Counted from the stretch's first letter, positions 43,704 to 53,662 are shown. The stretch: 64,000 nucleotides of DNA from Cyanobium sp. Tous-M-B4 (GCF_024345395.1 NZ_JAGQBA010000001.1:496001-560000); one strand, 5' to 3'. Translations and numbers: made by a program. The notes: generated by a model from the sequence alone, not told the origin.

Positions 43704-44815
43704 TGCTGGAACGGCTCGTTCTGCCTCCCTGGCTCAAGGCCGGCCTGGCCCTGCCCCTGCTGGTGCTCAACCTCTGGGTGCTGCGCCAACTGCTGCTGCC
43801 CCTGGCACCCTTCCCGGCCCTATTTGTGGCGGCGGCCCTGATCGGCTTTCTGCTGGATCTGCCCAGCCGCTGGCTGATGGGCCGTGGTCTGCCGCGCTGG
43901 CTTGCCTACGCCCTGGTGGTGGGGGTGAGTGTGGGCCTGATCGGCCTGGCCGCCGTCTGGCTGGTGCCCCGGCTGATCGAGCAGCTGGGCGAGCTGATCA
44001 CGGCCCTGCCCGGCTGGTTGGCCCAGGGGGAAACCCTGTTGCAGCAGCTGCAGGCCTGGGCGGTGACGCGCGGGCTGCCCACCGATTTCGGCGACCTCAG
44101 CAGCGAGCTGCTCACCCGCACAAGCCAGCTGGCCCGCCAATTTAGCCAGCAGCTGCTGAGCTTGCTTGGCACCACCGTGGGCCTCACGGTCAACACCGTG
44201 ATCGTGCTGGTGCTGGCGGTGTTTCTGCTGCTGGGAGGGGAGGGCATCAGTGCCGGCCTGGCCCAGTGGCTGCCGCCGCGGGTGCGGGAGCTGGTGGTGG
44301 CCACCTTGAACCGCACCTTCCGCGGCTACTTCGCCGGCCAGGTGGTGCTGGCGTTGATCCTCAGCCTGGCCCAGATCGTGGTGTTCACCTTGCTGGGCAT
44401 TCCCTATGGCGTGTTGTTTGCGGTGGCGATCGGCTTCACCACCCTGGTGCCCTATGCCAGTGCCCTCACGATCGTGGCGGTGAGCGTGCTGCTCGCCCTG
44501 GATGATCCCCGCACGGGCCTGGAAGTGCTGGCCGCCGCCATCAGCGTGGGCCAGGTGGTGGACCAGGTGATCCAGCCCCGGCTGATGGGGCGGATCGTGG
44601 GGCTCCAGCCGGCCTGGCTGTTGATCAGCCTGCCGGTCGGAGCTCGCCTGGGCAGCCTGCTGGGCCTGGGGGATCTGCTCGGCTTGGTGCTGGCGGTGCC
44701 GGTGGCCAGCTGCGCCAAGACCTTTCTCGATGCCTGGGGCGACCAGCTTCGCGCCGGGGAGGTGCCGGTGGTCAGCTCCCCGGCGGGATCACGCCCTGAG
44801 CCGCCAGATAGCTGA
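43703..44815 (+). CDS. AI-2E family transporter (PerM/YdiK-like)
   Basis: 370 residues, about eight hydrophobic helices with the family's amphipathic middle (PRLIEQLGELITALPGWLAQGETLLQQL). GTTVGLTVNTVIVLVLAVFLLLGGEGI, LALILSLAQIVVFTLLGIPYGVLFAVAIGFTTLVPYASA and VVDQVIQPRLMGRIVGLQPAWLLI are typical. Members include TqsA-type exporters and possible ion/antiport proteins, so the substrate is open. It overlaps purE by 1 bp and the convergent cysC by 44 bp. Confidence 0.88.
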   Translation: MLERLVLPPWLKAGLALPLLVLNLWVLRQLLLPLAPFPALFVAAALIGFLLDLPSRWLMGRGLPRWLAYALVVGVSVGLIGLAAVWLVPRLIEQLGELITALPGWLAQGETLLQQLQAWAVTRGLPTDFGDLSSELLTRTSQLARQFSQQLLSLLGTTVGLTVNTVIVLVLAVFLLLGGEGISAGLAQWLPPRVRELVVATLNRTFRGYFAGQVVLALILSLAQIVVFTLLGIPYGVLFAVAIGFTTLVPYASALTIVAVSVLLALDDPRTGLEVLAAAISVGQVVDQVIQPRLMGRIVGLQPAWLLISLPVGARLGSLLGLGDLLGLVLAVPVASCAKTFLDAWGDQLRAGEVPVVSSPAGSRPEPPDS

Positions 44816-45428
44816 GCACCACGGCCACCGAATCCTCCAGGCTCTGGGCGCCGGTGTCCACCCGTAGCTCGGGCTGCTCGGGGGCTTCATAGGGGCTGGA
44901 GATGCCGGTGAACTCCTTGATCTCGCCGGCCCGGGCCTTGGCATAGAGCCCCTTGGTGTCGCGCTGCTCGCAGGTGCCTAGGTCGGCGGCGCAGTGGATC
45001 TCGATGAAGTCGCCGGCATCGACCAGGGCGCGGGCCTTGTCGCGGTCGGCCTTGAAGGGCGACACGAAGGCGGTGAGCACCACCACACCCGCATCGAGGA
45101 ACAGTTTGCTCACCTCGCCGATGCGGCGGATGTTCTCCTCGCGGGCGGCGTCGGAGAAGCCCAGGTCCTTGCAAAGGCCGTGGCGGATGTTGTCTCCATC
45201 GAGCACGTAGCAGGAGAGCCCCCGTTCAAACAGGGCGGAGTTCACGGCGTTGGCCAGGGTGCTCTTGCCCGAGCCGCTCAGGCCGGTGAACCAAAGGATG
45301 GCGCTGCGGTGGCCCTGCTGTTCGGCCCGGGCTGCCCGGTCCACCGTGGTGTGGTGCCAGGCGATGTTGGTGGAGGCTCCCTGGTTGGTGAGTTCGCCGT
45401 AGGTGGGGGTGGAGGGAGCGGCGGACAT
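44772..45428 (-). CDS. cysC: Adenylylsulfate kinase
   Basis: Phosphorylates APS to PAPS in sulfate assimilation. 218 residues. FTGLSGSGKSTLANAV is the P-loop; YVLDGDNIRHGLCKDLGFSDAAREENIRRIGEV is the APS-binding region; FVSPFKADRDKAR and TGISSPYEAPEQPELRVDTG complete the family set. ATG 45428. It overlaps the AI-2E transporter gene's end by 44 bp tail to tail. A truncated antitoxin remnant and PIN gene lie upstream on the other strand. Confidence 0.94.
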   Translation of the reverse strand: MSAAPSTPTYGELTNQGASTNIAWHHTTVDRAARAEQQGHRSAILWFTGLSGSGKSTLANAVNSALFERGLSCYVLDGDNIRHGLCKDLGFSDAAREENIRRIGEVSKLFLDAGVVVLTAFVSPFKADRDKARALVDAGDFIEIHCAADLGTCEQRDTKGLYAKARAGEIKEFTGISSPYEAPEQPELRVDTGAQSLEDSVAVVLSYLAAQGVIPPGS

Positions 45429-45481
45429 CGGTGCTGGGCGTTGGGACGGATCGGGCCATTCTCCCCTGTGCCTCGCGTCAG

Positions 45482-45546
45482 GCCCTTGAGACGGCCCAAC
45501 CGTTCGATCCCGATTCGCTTTACGACGAGCAGGGCTTGCCGTCGTG
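45482..45546 (+). pseudogene. Truncated VapB-type antitoxin C-terminal remnant
   Basis: Reading frame ending TGA at 45544-45546 gives ALETAQPFDPDSLYDEQGLPS. The ending DPDSLYDEQGLPS matches the C-terminal tail of VapB-type antitoxins. No N-terminal DNA-binding half precedes it; the frame runs into the cysC 5' side. The stop overlaps the PIN-gene GTG (GTGA), the usual vapBC junction. So the antitoxin is broken while the toxin gene remains. Confidence 0.6.
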
Positions 45547-45915
45547 ATTCTGGATACTTTTGTGCTGCTCGCAATTCTTCAGCGAGAACCTGGGTGGGAG
45601 CGACACCAGCAGGCGCTCGAGCAAGCTGAAGTCCTACGACTGTCCGCAGGCACCCTGCAGGAGCTGCTGCTGCTTGCTCACTGCCGTCGTGTGCTCGAAC
45701 CGATGCGGACGTTGCTGGATCTCATTGATCCTGATGTGGTGCCGGTGGATGCGGATATGGCAGAGCGCGCTCTCGGCATCTTTAAGCGTTTTGGCAAGGG
45801 TCAGGGCCATCCCGCCCAGCTCAACTTCGGGGATTGTTTTGCGGCGGCACTTGCTGAGCGTGACCAATTGCCCCTTGGCTACATCGGCGACGATTTCAGC
45901 AAGGCGGGCTTCTGA
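45544..45915 (+). CDS. PIN-domain (VapC-like) putative toxin
   Basis: 123 residues, GTG start. MILDTFVLLAILQREPG gives the first acidic Asp of the PIN site, LQELLLLAHCR an acidic Glu, LNFGDCFAAALAE the Asp-containing helix, and LGYIGDDFSKAGF the last acidic site. These are RNase residues of VapC family members. The antitoxin upstream is truncated (45482-45546), so it may be silent, or controlled by another VapB. Next is the SUI1-like gene convergently, 9 bp away. Confidence 0.75.
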   Translation: MILDTFVLLAILQREPGWERHQQALEQAEVLRLSAGTLQELLLLAHCRRVLEPMRTLLDLIDPDVVPVDADMAERALGIFKRFGKGQGHPAQLNFGDCFAAALAERDQLPLGYIGDDFSKAGF

Positions 45916-45924
45916 GCTTGCGCG

Positions 45925-46269
45925 TCAGCCTCCCGCCTGCTTGGGCCGGTAGCCGGCCTGCTCCAGCGCCCCCAGGGCCACGGCCACCTGGTCTCCCTGC
46001 AGCTCGATCACGCCGTCTTTGACGGTGCCGCCTGTTCCGGCAATGGCCTTGAGCTGTTTGAGCAGGGTCTTTAGCTCGGCTTCCGGCGCCTCAAGGCCCG
46101 TGATCGCTGTCACTAGTTTTCCGCCTTTGCCGGCCTTGGTGCGCTGCACCCTCACCTGCTGCTGGGCCTTTGGGCTGGGTGCGCCCGTTGGGCCGGACCC
46201 AGCCGGGGTGGGCCTGGCCGTGCTTGCGGAGTTGCTGCTGAATTCCTGCCAGCCGCCTTTTCTTGCCAT
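45925..46269 (-). CDS. eIF1/SUI1-family translation factor (YciH-like)
   Basis: 114 residues. The C-terminal ~75 residues (VRVQRTKAGKGGKLVTAITGL, LLKQLKAIAGTGGTVKDGVIELQGDQV) are the SUI1 fold of bacterial YciH proteins, which help reject poor initiation complexes. The N-terminal 35 residues are low-complexity. ATG 46269. It separates two PIN-type remnants, so its neighbourhood has been open to insertion. Function in cyanobacteria is not established. Confidence 0.85.
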   Translation of the reverse strand: MARKGGWQEFSSNSASTARPTPAGSGPTGAPSPKAQQQVRVQRTKAGKGGKLVTAITGLEAPEAELKTLLKQLKAIAGTGGTVKDGVIELQGDQVAVALGALEQAGYRPKQAGG

Positions 46270-46377
46270 GCCGAACCCTGCGCCTTAGTCCTGAGTTTGA
46301 TAGGCGCTACTTCCCCAGGATCGCGCCTGCCTCAGCACCAATGAGCTCCTGACCCTTTGCCGGGGCGAGGAGCAGTA

Positions 46378-46551
46378 ATGCTGTTTGTGAATTCGAGCGT
46401 GATCCTCGACGTGATCACGGCGGATCCCCACTGGGCCGCCTGGAGTCCCACCCAGCTCGCCCATGCCCTGCTGGAGTCCCCGGAACTGATCACCAGGGAT
46501 GAGCGCCACTATCGCCAGGCATTTTCCGGTTTGAAATTAATCCTGCCCTGA
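46378..46551 (+). pseudogene. Internally deleted PIN-domain (VapC-like) remnant
   Basis: 57 residues. The N-terminal part LFVNSSVILDVITADPHWAAW resembles a VapC start, but the first catalytic Asp is Asn (VNSS). It jumps directly to a C-terminal-like segment, ESPELITRDERHYRQAFSGLKLI. About half of a normal PIN domain is missing. Just upstream, a frame ends ACLSTNELLTLCRGEEQ with TAA overlapping the ATG (TAATG), perhaps an antitoxin tail. Likely dead. Confidence 0.6.
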
Positions 46552-46592
46552 GCCCCCACTCCATAGGTGACGACCAGCGATAGAACGAGGTG

Positions 46593-46964
46593 TTAGGCCC
46601 TTGCCAGCAGCAGGCGCCAGCCCTCGATCAGCATCACGATCACCCAGGCCCCCATGCATATGCTCACGGCGGCAGCGGCGATGTCCTTGGTGGCCCCGAT
46701 CTGGGGTGCGCGCTCCGGCTGCACGTAGTCGCACAGCTCCTCGAGGGCGGTGTTGAGCAGTTCGGCTGAAAGCACCAACGCCGTGGTCACCAGCACCAGA
46801 CCGAAATCCAGCCAGGCCCGCTGGGCGAAGGCGATCGCCAGGAGCCCAGCTGCCAGCACTACCTTGTAGGCCACTGCCTTGTCGCGCATGGCCAGGCGCA
46901 GGCCGTGGCAGATAACGCGCATTTTGCGCAGTGGCTCGTAGGGCCTGGGGGTGGTGGTTGGCAT
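46593..46964 (-). CDS. Second diacylglycerol kinase-like protein
   Basis: 123 residues from ATG 46964 (or GTG 46979). RVICHGLRLAMRDKAVAYKVVLAAGLLA, then FGLVLVTTALVLSAELLNTALEELCDYVQPER with the DgkA acidic signature Glu-Leu-Leu-Asn-Thr-Ala, and ATKDIAAAAVSICMGAWVI. It is divergent from the dgkA at 23089 and shorter at the N-terminus. The two may split diacylglycerol and undecaprenol duty; that is inference. Located before trpB. Confidence 0.83.
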   Translation of the reverse strand: MPTTTPRPYEPLRKMRVICHGLRLAMRDKAVAYKVVLAAGLLAIAFAQRAWLDFGLVLVTTALVLSAELLNTALEELCDYVQPERAPQIGATKDIAAAAVSICMGAWVIVMLIEGWRLLLARA

Positions 46965-47091
46965 CAGCCCATCATCCACCCGTCAGCTTGAGCAGGCCCA
47001 TTAGCTCTCTCACCTCTTTGCGCCCGTGACCGTTCTTTGCGCCCTTGGCCGTGGCCGCTTCTTACGCTGAGTTGATATTGCTCCGACACCG

Positions 47092-48363
<1,272 letters not shown>

Positions 48364-48379
48364 CCCCAGCCTGCTGGCA

Positions 48380-48850
48380 TCAGCCCAAGACCGGGAAGTC
48401 GAAACGATTGCCGAAAAGCGAAAACAGCACCTGCCACAGGTTGGGGTGCTCCTTGATCTCCTCGGCCGCCGCGCTCTCGATTGATTGCAGCTGATCGGGG
48501 CTCAGCTCGAGGCCGGTGGCAAGACGAGAAAGGATCTCGCGCTCTTGCTCGCAGATGAATTCATCATCCTGCTGGTGCCTTGATGCGGAAGCCACCATCA
48601 CGGCGGTTTTCATGGCCAGTTCCCGTTGCTCCGGATTTATCAAGGCGGCCAGCTCCTCGATGCAGGCTGGATCAGATACCTGATCTTCCCAGGTGACGAA
48701 TTTGGCCTGGAGTTTGTATTGCTCGCTTAGCGACTCCAGAAGACTTTCTTCTTCAAGGGAGACCCCACCGTCGGCCAGCGCGACCAGGTTGAGAAGTCTC
48801 AGGATCACTCCTGCCGATTGGTGATCCACGCGGGTGTTCGGATTGGACAA
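48380..48850 (-). CDS. TerB-family hypothetical protein
   Basis: 156 residues. ILRLLNLVALADGGVSLEEESLLESLSEQYKL is the TerB-type helix with its acidic loop (Asp-Gly-x-Val-x-x-Glu-Glu). MVASASRHQQDDEFICEQEREILSRLATGLELS repeats the fold. TTG 48850 is the only sensible start. TerB proteins bind metal or act in stress complexes; no ter genes are near. It may relate to the protein at 33624. Confidence 0.72.
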   Translation of the reverse strand: MSNPNTRVDHQSAGVILRLLNLVALADGGVSLEEESLLESLSEQYKLQAKFVTWEDQVSDPACIEELAALINPEQRELAMKTAVMVASASRHQQDDEFICEQEREILSRLATGLELSPDQLQSIESAAAEEIKEHPNLWQVLFSLFGNRFDFPVLG

Positions 48851-48888
48851 GTCATCAGGGTACTAATCGTAGTTGGGAAAATATTGAG

Positions 48889-49878
48889 TTAACCCAAAAG
48901 CCTTTCCAGTGCCTGGGCCACCGAGCCCACGGCGGCTCGGGCCGTGGCGTAGGCCATGCGCATTGGCCCCACTAGGGCCACCTGGCCCACGCCGCCGTCG
49001 CCGCTGCGGTAGTTGGCCTGCACCACGGCGCACTGGTGCAGGGCCCGGTGGGGATGCTCAGCGCCGATCCAAATGCCCGGCTGGGGCAGGAGCTGTTGGG
49101 GCGCATCCTCCACCAGCTCCACTAAGGGGCGCAGGCTGAGGGTCTGGCTGAATTCCGGCTGGGCCAGCAGGCCAGCTAGCCCCGTCGCCACAGCGCCTTC
49201 GCCCTCTAGCTGCCGCGACTGCCCATGGCTAGCCAGCGCTTGGCGCAATACCGCGCCGCTGCTGCTGAGGTGGGAGGGCAGGGCGGCCCAGTCGATGCTG
49301 CCGCCATCCAGCTGGGCCGCGACCCAGCGCTCCAGGGACGCCAGTTCCGCTACCGCAAGGCACGGCAGCCGCAAGTTGAGGCTGCTGGCGGTGGCGCCCC
49401 CCTCCACCAGGAACACCAGCAGGCGTTCACCACTGGCCACCAGTCGTAGGGCCTGCAGCTGGGACTGCTGACGTTGGGGCCTGGTGATCAGGCTGAGCAG
49501 GCCTGTGAGATCTGCCAGGCGCCGGCTCAGATGCAGCAGCAGATCGTCGAGGGCTGCCCACTGCAGGCTGAGTCCGGTGAGTTCGCGCTCCAGCTGCAGG
49601 GCGGCCGCACCTGGCGCGGGCAGCAGCTGATCAACGTAGGTGCGGTAGCCCTGCTGGCTGGGGATTCGGCCAGCGGAGGGGTGGGGCTGGGTGAGCAGGC
49701 CACGCTGCTCCAGGGCCCCCATGGCTGAACGTACCGTCGCCGGGCTGGCCTGCAGGCCAAAACGGCGCACCAGGGTCTGGCTGCCCACCGGCTCCATCGT
49801 GTCGACGTAGTGGCGAACGGCGAGCTGCAGTACTTCCTGCTGCCTGGCGGGCAAGGGCCTAGGGGAGGCGGACTGCAA
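48889..49878 (-). CDS. hrcA: Heat-inducible transcription repressor HrcA
   Basis: Represses groESL/dnaK operons by binding CIRCE. 329 residues. LPARQQEVLQLAVRHYVDTMEPVGSQTLVRRFGLQASPATVRSAMGALEQRGLLTQPHPSAGRIPSQQGYRTYVD is the wing-helix domain. The C-terminal GAF-like domain includes SLRPLVELVEDAPQQLL and IWIGAEHPHRALHQCAVVQANY. TTG 49878. No CIRCE repeat is visible upstream, and grpE/dnaK are not here. Rhodanese follows on the same strand. Confidence 0.94.
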   Translation of the reverse strand: MQSASPRPLPARQQEVLQLAVRHYVDTMEPVGSQTLVRRFGLQASPATVRSAMGALEQRGLLTQPHPSAGRIPSQQGYRTYVDQLLPAPGAAALQLERELTGLSLQWAALDDLLLHLSRRLADLTGLLSLITRPQRQQSQLQALRLVASGERLLVFLVEGGATASSLNLRLPCLAVAELASLERWVAAQLDGGSIDWAALPSHLSSSGAVLRQALASHGQSRQLEGEGAVATGLAGLLAQPEFSQTLSLRPLVELVEDAPQQLLPQPGIWIGAEHPHRALHQCAVVQANYRSGDGGVGQVALVGPMRMAYATARAAVGSVAQALERLLG

Positions 49879-49923
49879 GCGGGCGCCGCAGGAGTGAGGC
49901 GATCGTACGCAGCCCAGCGGGTG

Positions 49924-50280
49924 TCAGTAGCGGGGTACGGCCGGATCCACCTCCACACTCCAGGCGTCGATGCCCCCTTGCACGTTCCAGACCGCACCAA
50001 AGCCGTGTTCCTGCATCAGCCAGCAGCCCAGATGCCAGCTGCGCACGCCGGCGTGGCACAGCACGGCTACGGGTCGGTCGCGGTCGAGCAGCTGGTTGAG
50101 CTGGCCAATCCACTCGTTAGATCGGCCTAGGGGCAGATGCACCACGGCATGGGGCAGGCGGGCCAATTCCAGTTCGGTGTCTTCGCGCACGTCCACCAGC
50201 TGGATCGCCTCGCCCCGCTCCAGCCGCTCTTGCAGGTCGCGGGCCCGGATTGTCTGCGGTGTCGTCTCGATAGGTGCCAT
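49924..50280 (-). CDS. Single-domain rhodanese
   Basis: 118 residues from ATG 50280. The rhodanese fold has IQLVDVREDTELELARLPHAVHLPLG-like text (VHLPLGRSNEW), the active loop VLCHAGVRSWHLGCWLM with catalytic Cys, and WNVQGGIDAWS. Sulfurtransferase with unknown acceptor. Longer upstream starts are shadows. Start is 30 bp from the divergent DUF3352 gene. hrcA is downstream by 45 bp. Confidence 0.92.
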   Translation of the reverse strand: MAPIETTPQTIRARDLQERLERGEAIQLVDVREDTELELARLPHAVVHLPLGRSNEWIGQLNQLLDRDRPVAVLCHAGVRSWHLGCWLMQEHGFGAVWNVQGGIDAWSVEVDPAVPRY

Positions 50281-50310
50281 GGCGGGCAGACGGGGTGGCT
50301 TGGGGTCAAG

Positions 50311-51942
50311 ATGGACCCATCCTGCGTGGGGCGCATGAAGGCCCGCCCGTTTTTGGCGGTCGTGCTGGCGGTGACATTGCTGTTGCTGAGCCTGGCGGCG
50401 GGTGGCTGGTGGCTGGTGCTGCAGCGCTCCCCCCTGCAGCTGCAGCACCAGCAGCTGGTTTCGCCCCGGGCGGCCCGCTTTGTGCCCCGCCAAGCCGCCC
50501 TGAGCCTCTATTTGCTCAGCGATGGCGAGCAGCCGGTGGGTTACGCCCGGGCGGTGGCTCCCCCCCGCCAGCGCCGCCAGGCGGCTGAGGCGGTCGCCGG
50601 CCTTAGGGATGGTGCTTTCGCTGCTGCCGGCCTCGACTATCCCGGCGAGCTGGCCCCCTGGTTGGGCCGCGAACTCGGCTTTGCCCTACTGGCCTCAGAG
50701 CCCGGGGCGGCGCCCGATGGCTGGTTGCTGGCCCTGCGCAGTCGCGACGCTGACGGCGCCCGCCGCTTCCTGCAGCGCTTCTGGCAGACCCGCAGTCTTG
50801 CGGGCACCGACCTGCAGATCAGCAGCTACCGCGGCATGGGCTTGATCAGTGGCCGTGGTGCCCTGGTGGGCACCAGCCCGGTGCCGATCGCTACGGCGCT
50901 GATCGACGACGACCTGGTGTTGATCGCGTCGGGTCGGGGGGTGCTGGAGCAGGCCCTTGACGTCTCCCAGATCGATGAGCTCAACCAAGCGGCCAGCCCC
51001 CGCTTTAAGCAGGCGGTGCAGCGCCTTGAGCAGGGGGCGCTGCTGCTCACAGCCCGGCCAGAAACCCTGGGGCCCTGGTTGGGGTTGCCGGGTGAGTTCA
51101 CGGCGCCTGGGGTCGTGCAGGAGCTGGTGGCCAGCCTGCGCCCCGATAACCGCTCCTTGGAGCTGGAGGCCCTGCTGCAGTTCGCTGCAGATGCCGCAGT
51201 GCCGGTTCCCTCGGCCACGGGCACTACGGAAATTGACCCCACAGGAGCAGTCTTATTGGAGGCCCTGCAGGGCCCCTCAGAGAGCCTGGCCCTGATCCAG
51301 CGCCCCGCCGCTTGGCCGGCCTACTGGCAGCCCCTGCTGGCGGCAGTGCTGCAGGCTGAGCCGGGATCTTTCCCGGCCTTGGTGACCGCCGCCGCCGATG
51401 GCCCACTGCTGCGCAGTGAGGCAAGTCAGGGCTGGCTGCTGGGCACTGGCGTCGACCAACCGCAGCCGGAGGCCCTCGCTGGGGTGCTGGCTGCCGAGGG
51501 ATTGATCGCCGCGCCGCTGCCGGTGGAAGGGGATCCCGATCTGCGGGTCTGGACCAGGCTGGAGGCTGGCCAGGCTGGACGCCGATTCGCTCGCGGCGAT
51601 GCCAACCAGCTGCAGGCCAGCCTGGAGGGCGCCCGCTCCAGCCAGGGCCGCCTGGCCTGGTGGGGTCAGACCCTGGCGGTGCTGCAGGAGCAGCGTGACT
51701 CCCGCAAGCCGCCCCGGCTGCGGCTGGAGCAGCTCGCCGGCCTCGATCTACCCCAGGCTCCCCTGCAGTGGGCTATGGCGGCGGGCCGGGCCCAGCCCTT
51801 GCTGCAGCGCTGGAGCACCTGGCAGCTGTTGTCGGCCCTGGCCGGCCAGCCCCTGGCCCCGGCCGTGCAGAGCCTGAGCCTGGGCTGGGAAGCGCAGCCT
51901 GACGCCAACCTGCACCTCAAGGCCCACCTTGAATTCGGTTGA
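50311..51942 (+). CDS. DUF3352 protein
   Basis: 543 residues. N-terminal signal anchor (FLAVVLAVTLLLLSLAAGGWWLVL). The body is Ala/Leu/Gln-rich with LVSPRAARFVPRQAALSLYLLSDGEQP, LVLIASGRGVLEQALDVSQI and TGAVLLEALQGPSESLALIQRPAAWPAYWQPLL. This is the cyanobacterial DUF3352 pattern (lumenal or periplasmic, function unknown). ATG 50311 (MDPSCVGRMKARP) or 50335. The stop overlaps the SixA start. No catalytic site visible. Confidence 0.83.
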   Translation: MDPSCVGRMKARPFLAVVLAVTLLLLSLAAGGWWLVLQRSPLQLQHQQLVSPRAARFVPRQAALSLYLLSDGEQPVGYARAVAPPRQRRQAAEAVAGLRDGAFAAAGLDYPGELAPWLGRELGFALLASEPGAAPDGWLLALRSRDADGARRFLQRFWQTRSLAGTDLQISSYRGMGLISGRGALVGTSPVPIATALIDDDLVLIASGRGVLEQALDVSQIDELNQAASPRFKQAVQRLEQGALLLTARPETLGPWLGLPGEFTAPGVVQELVASLRPDNRSLELEALLQFAADAAVPVPSATGTTEIDPTGAVLLEALQGPSESLALIQRPAAWPAYWQPLLAAVLQAEPGSFPALVTAAADGPLLRSEASQGWLLGTGVDQPQPEALAGVLAAEGLIAAPLPVEGDPDLRVWTRLEAGQAGRRFARGDANQLQASLEGARSSQGRLAWWGQTLAVLQEQRDSRKPPRLRLEQLAGLDLPQAPLQWAMAAGRAQPLLQRWSTWQLLSALAGQPLAPAVQSLSLGWEAQPDANLHLKAHLEFG

Positions 51943-52442
51943 TGGCTATGGCAAAACTTGAACCGGCTGAGCGTGAACTGCTGCTCTGGCGCCATGGCAT
52001 CGCCGAAGATCGCCACCCTGATCGCCCTGATCAGGAGCGGGCCCTTACGGCTGAAGGCCGTCAGCGCACTGCGGCCGTGGCGGCGGAGTTGTGCCGCTTG
52101 CAGCTTCACTGTGATCGCCTCCTGAGCAGCCCCCTGCGGCGGGCGCTGCAAACCGCTGAAATTGGTGTGGCGGCTGGTATGGCACCGGCGCTGGAGTTGG
52201 AGGATCGCCTGGCGCCAGGCGGTGATCCGAGGCCGCTGCTGCAGGCGGGCCCTTGGCGGCGCCTTGGTCTGGTGGGCCATGAGCCAGACCTGGGCGAGCT
52301 GGCCTCGAGCCTGCTGGGGTTGCCGGCGGGTTCGATTTCGGTGCGTAAGGCCGGCATCGTGCTGCTGCGCTTGGGCCCAACTGGCGCCAGCTTGGAGGCC
52401 CTAATTGGCCCACGGTTGCTGCGACTACGGCGGGATGGCTAG
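51942..52442 (+). CDS. sixA: Phosphohistidine phosphatase SixA
   Basis: 166 residues. ELLLWRHGIAEDRHPDRPDQERALTAEGRQRT carries the RHG motif with catalytic His; LLSSPLRRALQTAEI and LVGHEPDLGELASSLLGLP carry the other active-site residues. It removes phosphate from phosphohistidine of HPt domains or similar; the partner is unknown. ATG 51942 overlaps the DUF3352 stop (TGATG). TTG 51939 is less likely. Confidence 0.9.
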   Translation: MAMAKLEPAERELLLWRHGIAEDRHPDRPDQERALTAEGRQRTAAVAAELCRLQLHCDRLLSSPLRRALQTAEIGVAAGMAPALELEDRLAPGGDPRPLLQAGPWRRLGLVGHEPDLGELASSLLGLPAGSISVRKAGIVLLRLGPTGASLEALIGPRLLRLRRDG

Positions 52443-52483
52443 CGGCAGCCGTAAGTTCGCCTTAGTGAGTGCGGTGGAGAAGC

Positions 52484-53638
52484 TTGGTAGTAACAGGAGC
52501 GGCGACCCCAGCCCCATTTCGGCCGGGTTTGGAAGGGGTGCCGGCTACCCAGTCGTCGATCTGCGACATCGATGGCCAGCGGGGGGTGCTCACCTATCGC
52601 GGCTACCCCGTAGACCAGCTGGCATCCAGCAGCTCCTTTCTGGAGACGGCCTACCTGCTGATCTGGGGCGAGCTGCCCACCGCTGAGCAGCTGCAGGAGT
52701 TTGAGCAGGAGGTGCAGATGCACCGCCGGGTCAGCTTCCGCATCCGGGACATGATGAAGTGCTTCCCCTCCGGGGGGCATCCGATGGATGCACTGCAGAG
52801 CAGCGCCGCCTCCTTGGGCCTTTTTTATTCCCGTCGAGCCCTCGACAACCCCGAATACATCGTTTCGGCGGTGGTGCGGCTGATCGCCAAGATCCCCACG
52901 ATGGTGGCGGCCTTCCAGCTGATCAGGAAGGGTCAAGATCCGATCCAACCCCGCGACGACCTGGCCTACGCCGCCAATTTTCTCTACATGCTCACGGAGC
53001 GGGAGCCCGATCCGCTGGCGGCCCGCATCTTTGACGCCTGTCTGATCCTGCACGCCGAGCACAGCCTCAATGCCAGCACCTTCAGCGCCCGGGTGACGGC
53101 CAGCACCCTCACCGACCCCTATGCCGTTGTGGCGTCAGCGGTTGGCACCCTGGCGGGCCCCCTGCACGGCGGCGCCAATGAAGATGTGCTGGAGATGCTC
53201 GGCCAGATCGGCAGCCCAGATCAGGTGGCGCCCTGGCTGGATCGGGCGATTGCCGGCAAGCAAAAAATCATGGGTTTTGGCCACCGGGAATACAAGGTGA
53301 AGGACCCCCGGGCTGTGATTCTCCAAAGTCTGGCGGAGCAGCTCTTCGACCAGTTCGGTCACGATCCGATGTACGACCTAGCCCGCAAGCTGGAGGAGGT
53401 GGCGGCCGAGCGCCTAGGGCCTAAGGGAATTTTCCCCAACGTCGACTTCTATTCAGGCCTGGTGTACCGCAAGCTCGGCATCCCTGAAGATCTCTTCACG
53501 CCCATTTTTGCTATCGCCCGCACGGCTGGCTGGCTGGCCCATTGGAAGGAGCAGCTGGGGGCTAATCGCATCTACCGGCCCTCTCAGATCTATACCGGTC
53601 AGCCCTCCCGTGACTGGCAGCCCGTGGGGGCCCGCTAA
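52484..53638 (+). CDS. gltA: Citrate synthase
   Basis: Condenses oxaloacetate and acetyl-CoA. 384 residues. FRPGLEGVPATQSSICDIDGQRGVLTYRGYPV starts the fold. ILHAEHSLNASTFSARVTAS (catalytic His), GPLHGGANEDVLEML (His), MGFGHREYKVKDPRA (Arg) and FPNVDFYSGLVYRKLGIP (catalytic Asp) follow. TTG 52484 has GGAG four bases upstream; GTG 52469 is the alternative. It supplies 2-oxoglutarate for nitrogen assimilation in cyanobacteria. Confidence 0.95.
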   Translation: MVVTGAATPAPFRPGLEGVPATQSSICDIDGQRGVLTYRGYPVDQLASSSSFLETAYLLIWGELPTAEQLQEFEQEVQMHRRVSFRIRDMMKCFPSGGHPMDALQSSAASLGLFYSRRALDNPEYIVSAVVRLIAKIPTMVAAFQLIRKGQDPIQPRDDLAYAANFLYMLTEREPDPLAARIFDACLILHAEHSLNASTFSARVTASTLTDPYAVVASAVGTLAGPLHGGANEDVLEMLGQIGSPDQVAPWLDRAIAGKQKIMGFGHREYKVKDPRAVILQSLAEQLFDQFGHDPMYDLARKLEEVAAERLGPKGIFPNVDFYSGLVYRKLGIPEDLFTPIFAIARTAGWLAHWKEQLGANRIYRPSQIYTGQPSRDWQPVGAR

Positions 53639-53662
53639 GTTGCCCCCATCTGAGCTGCCGCC

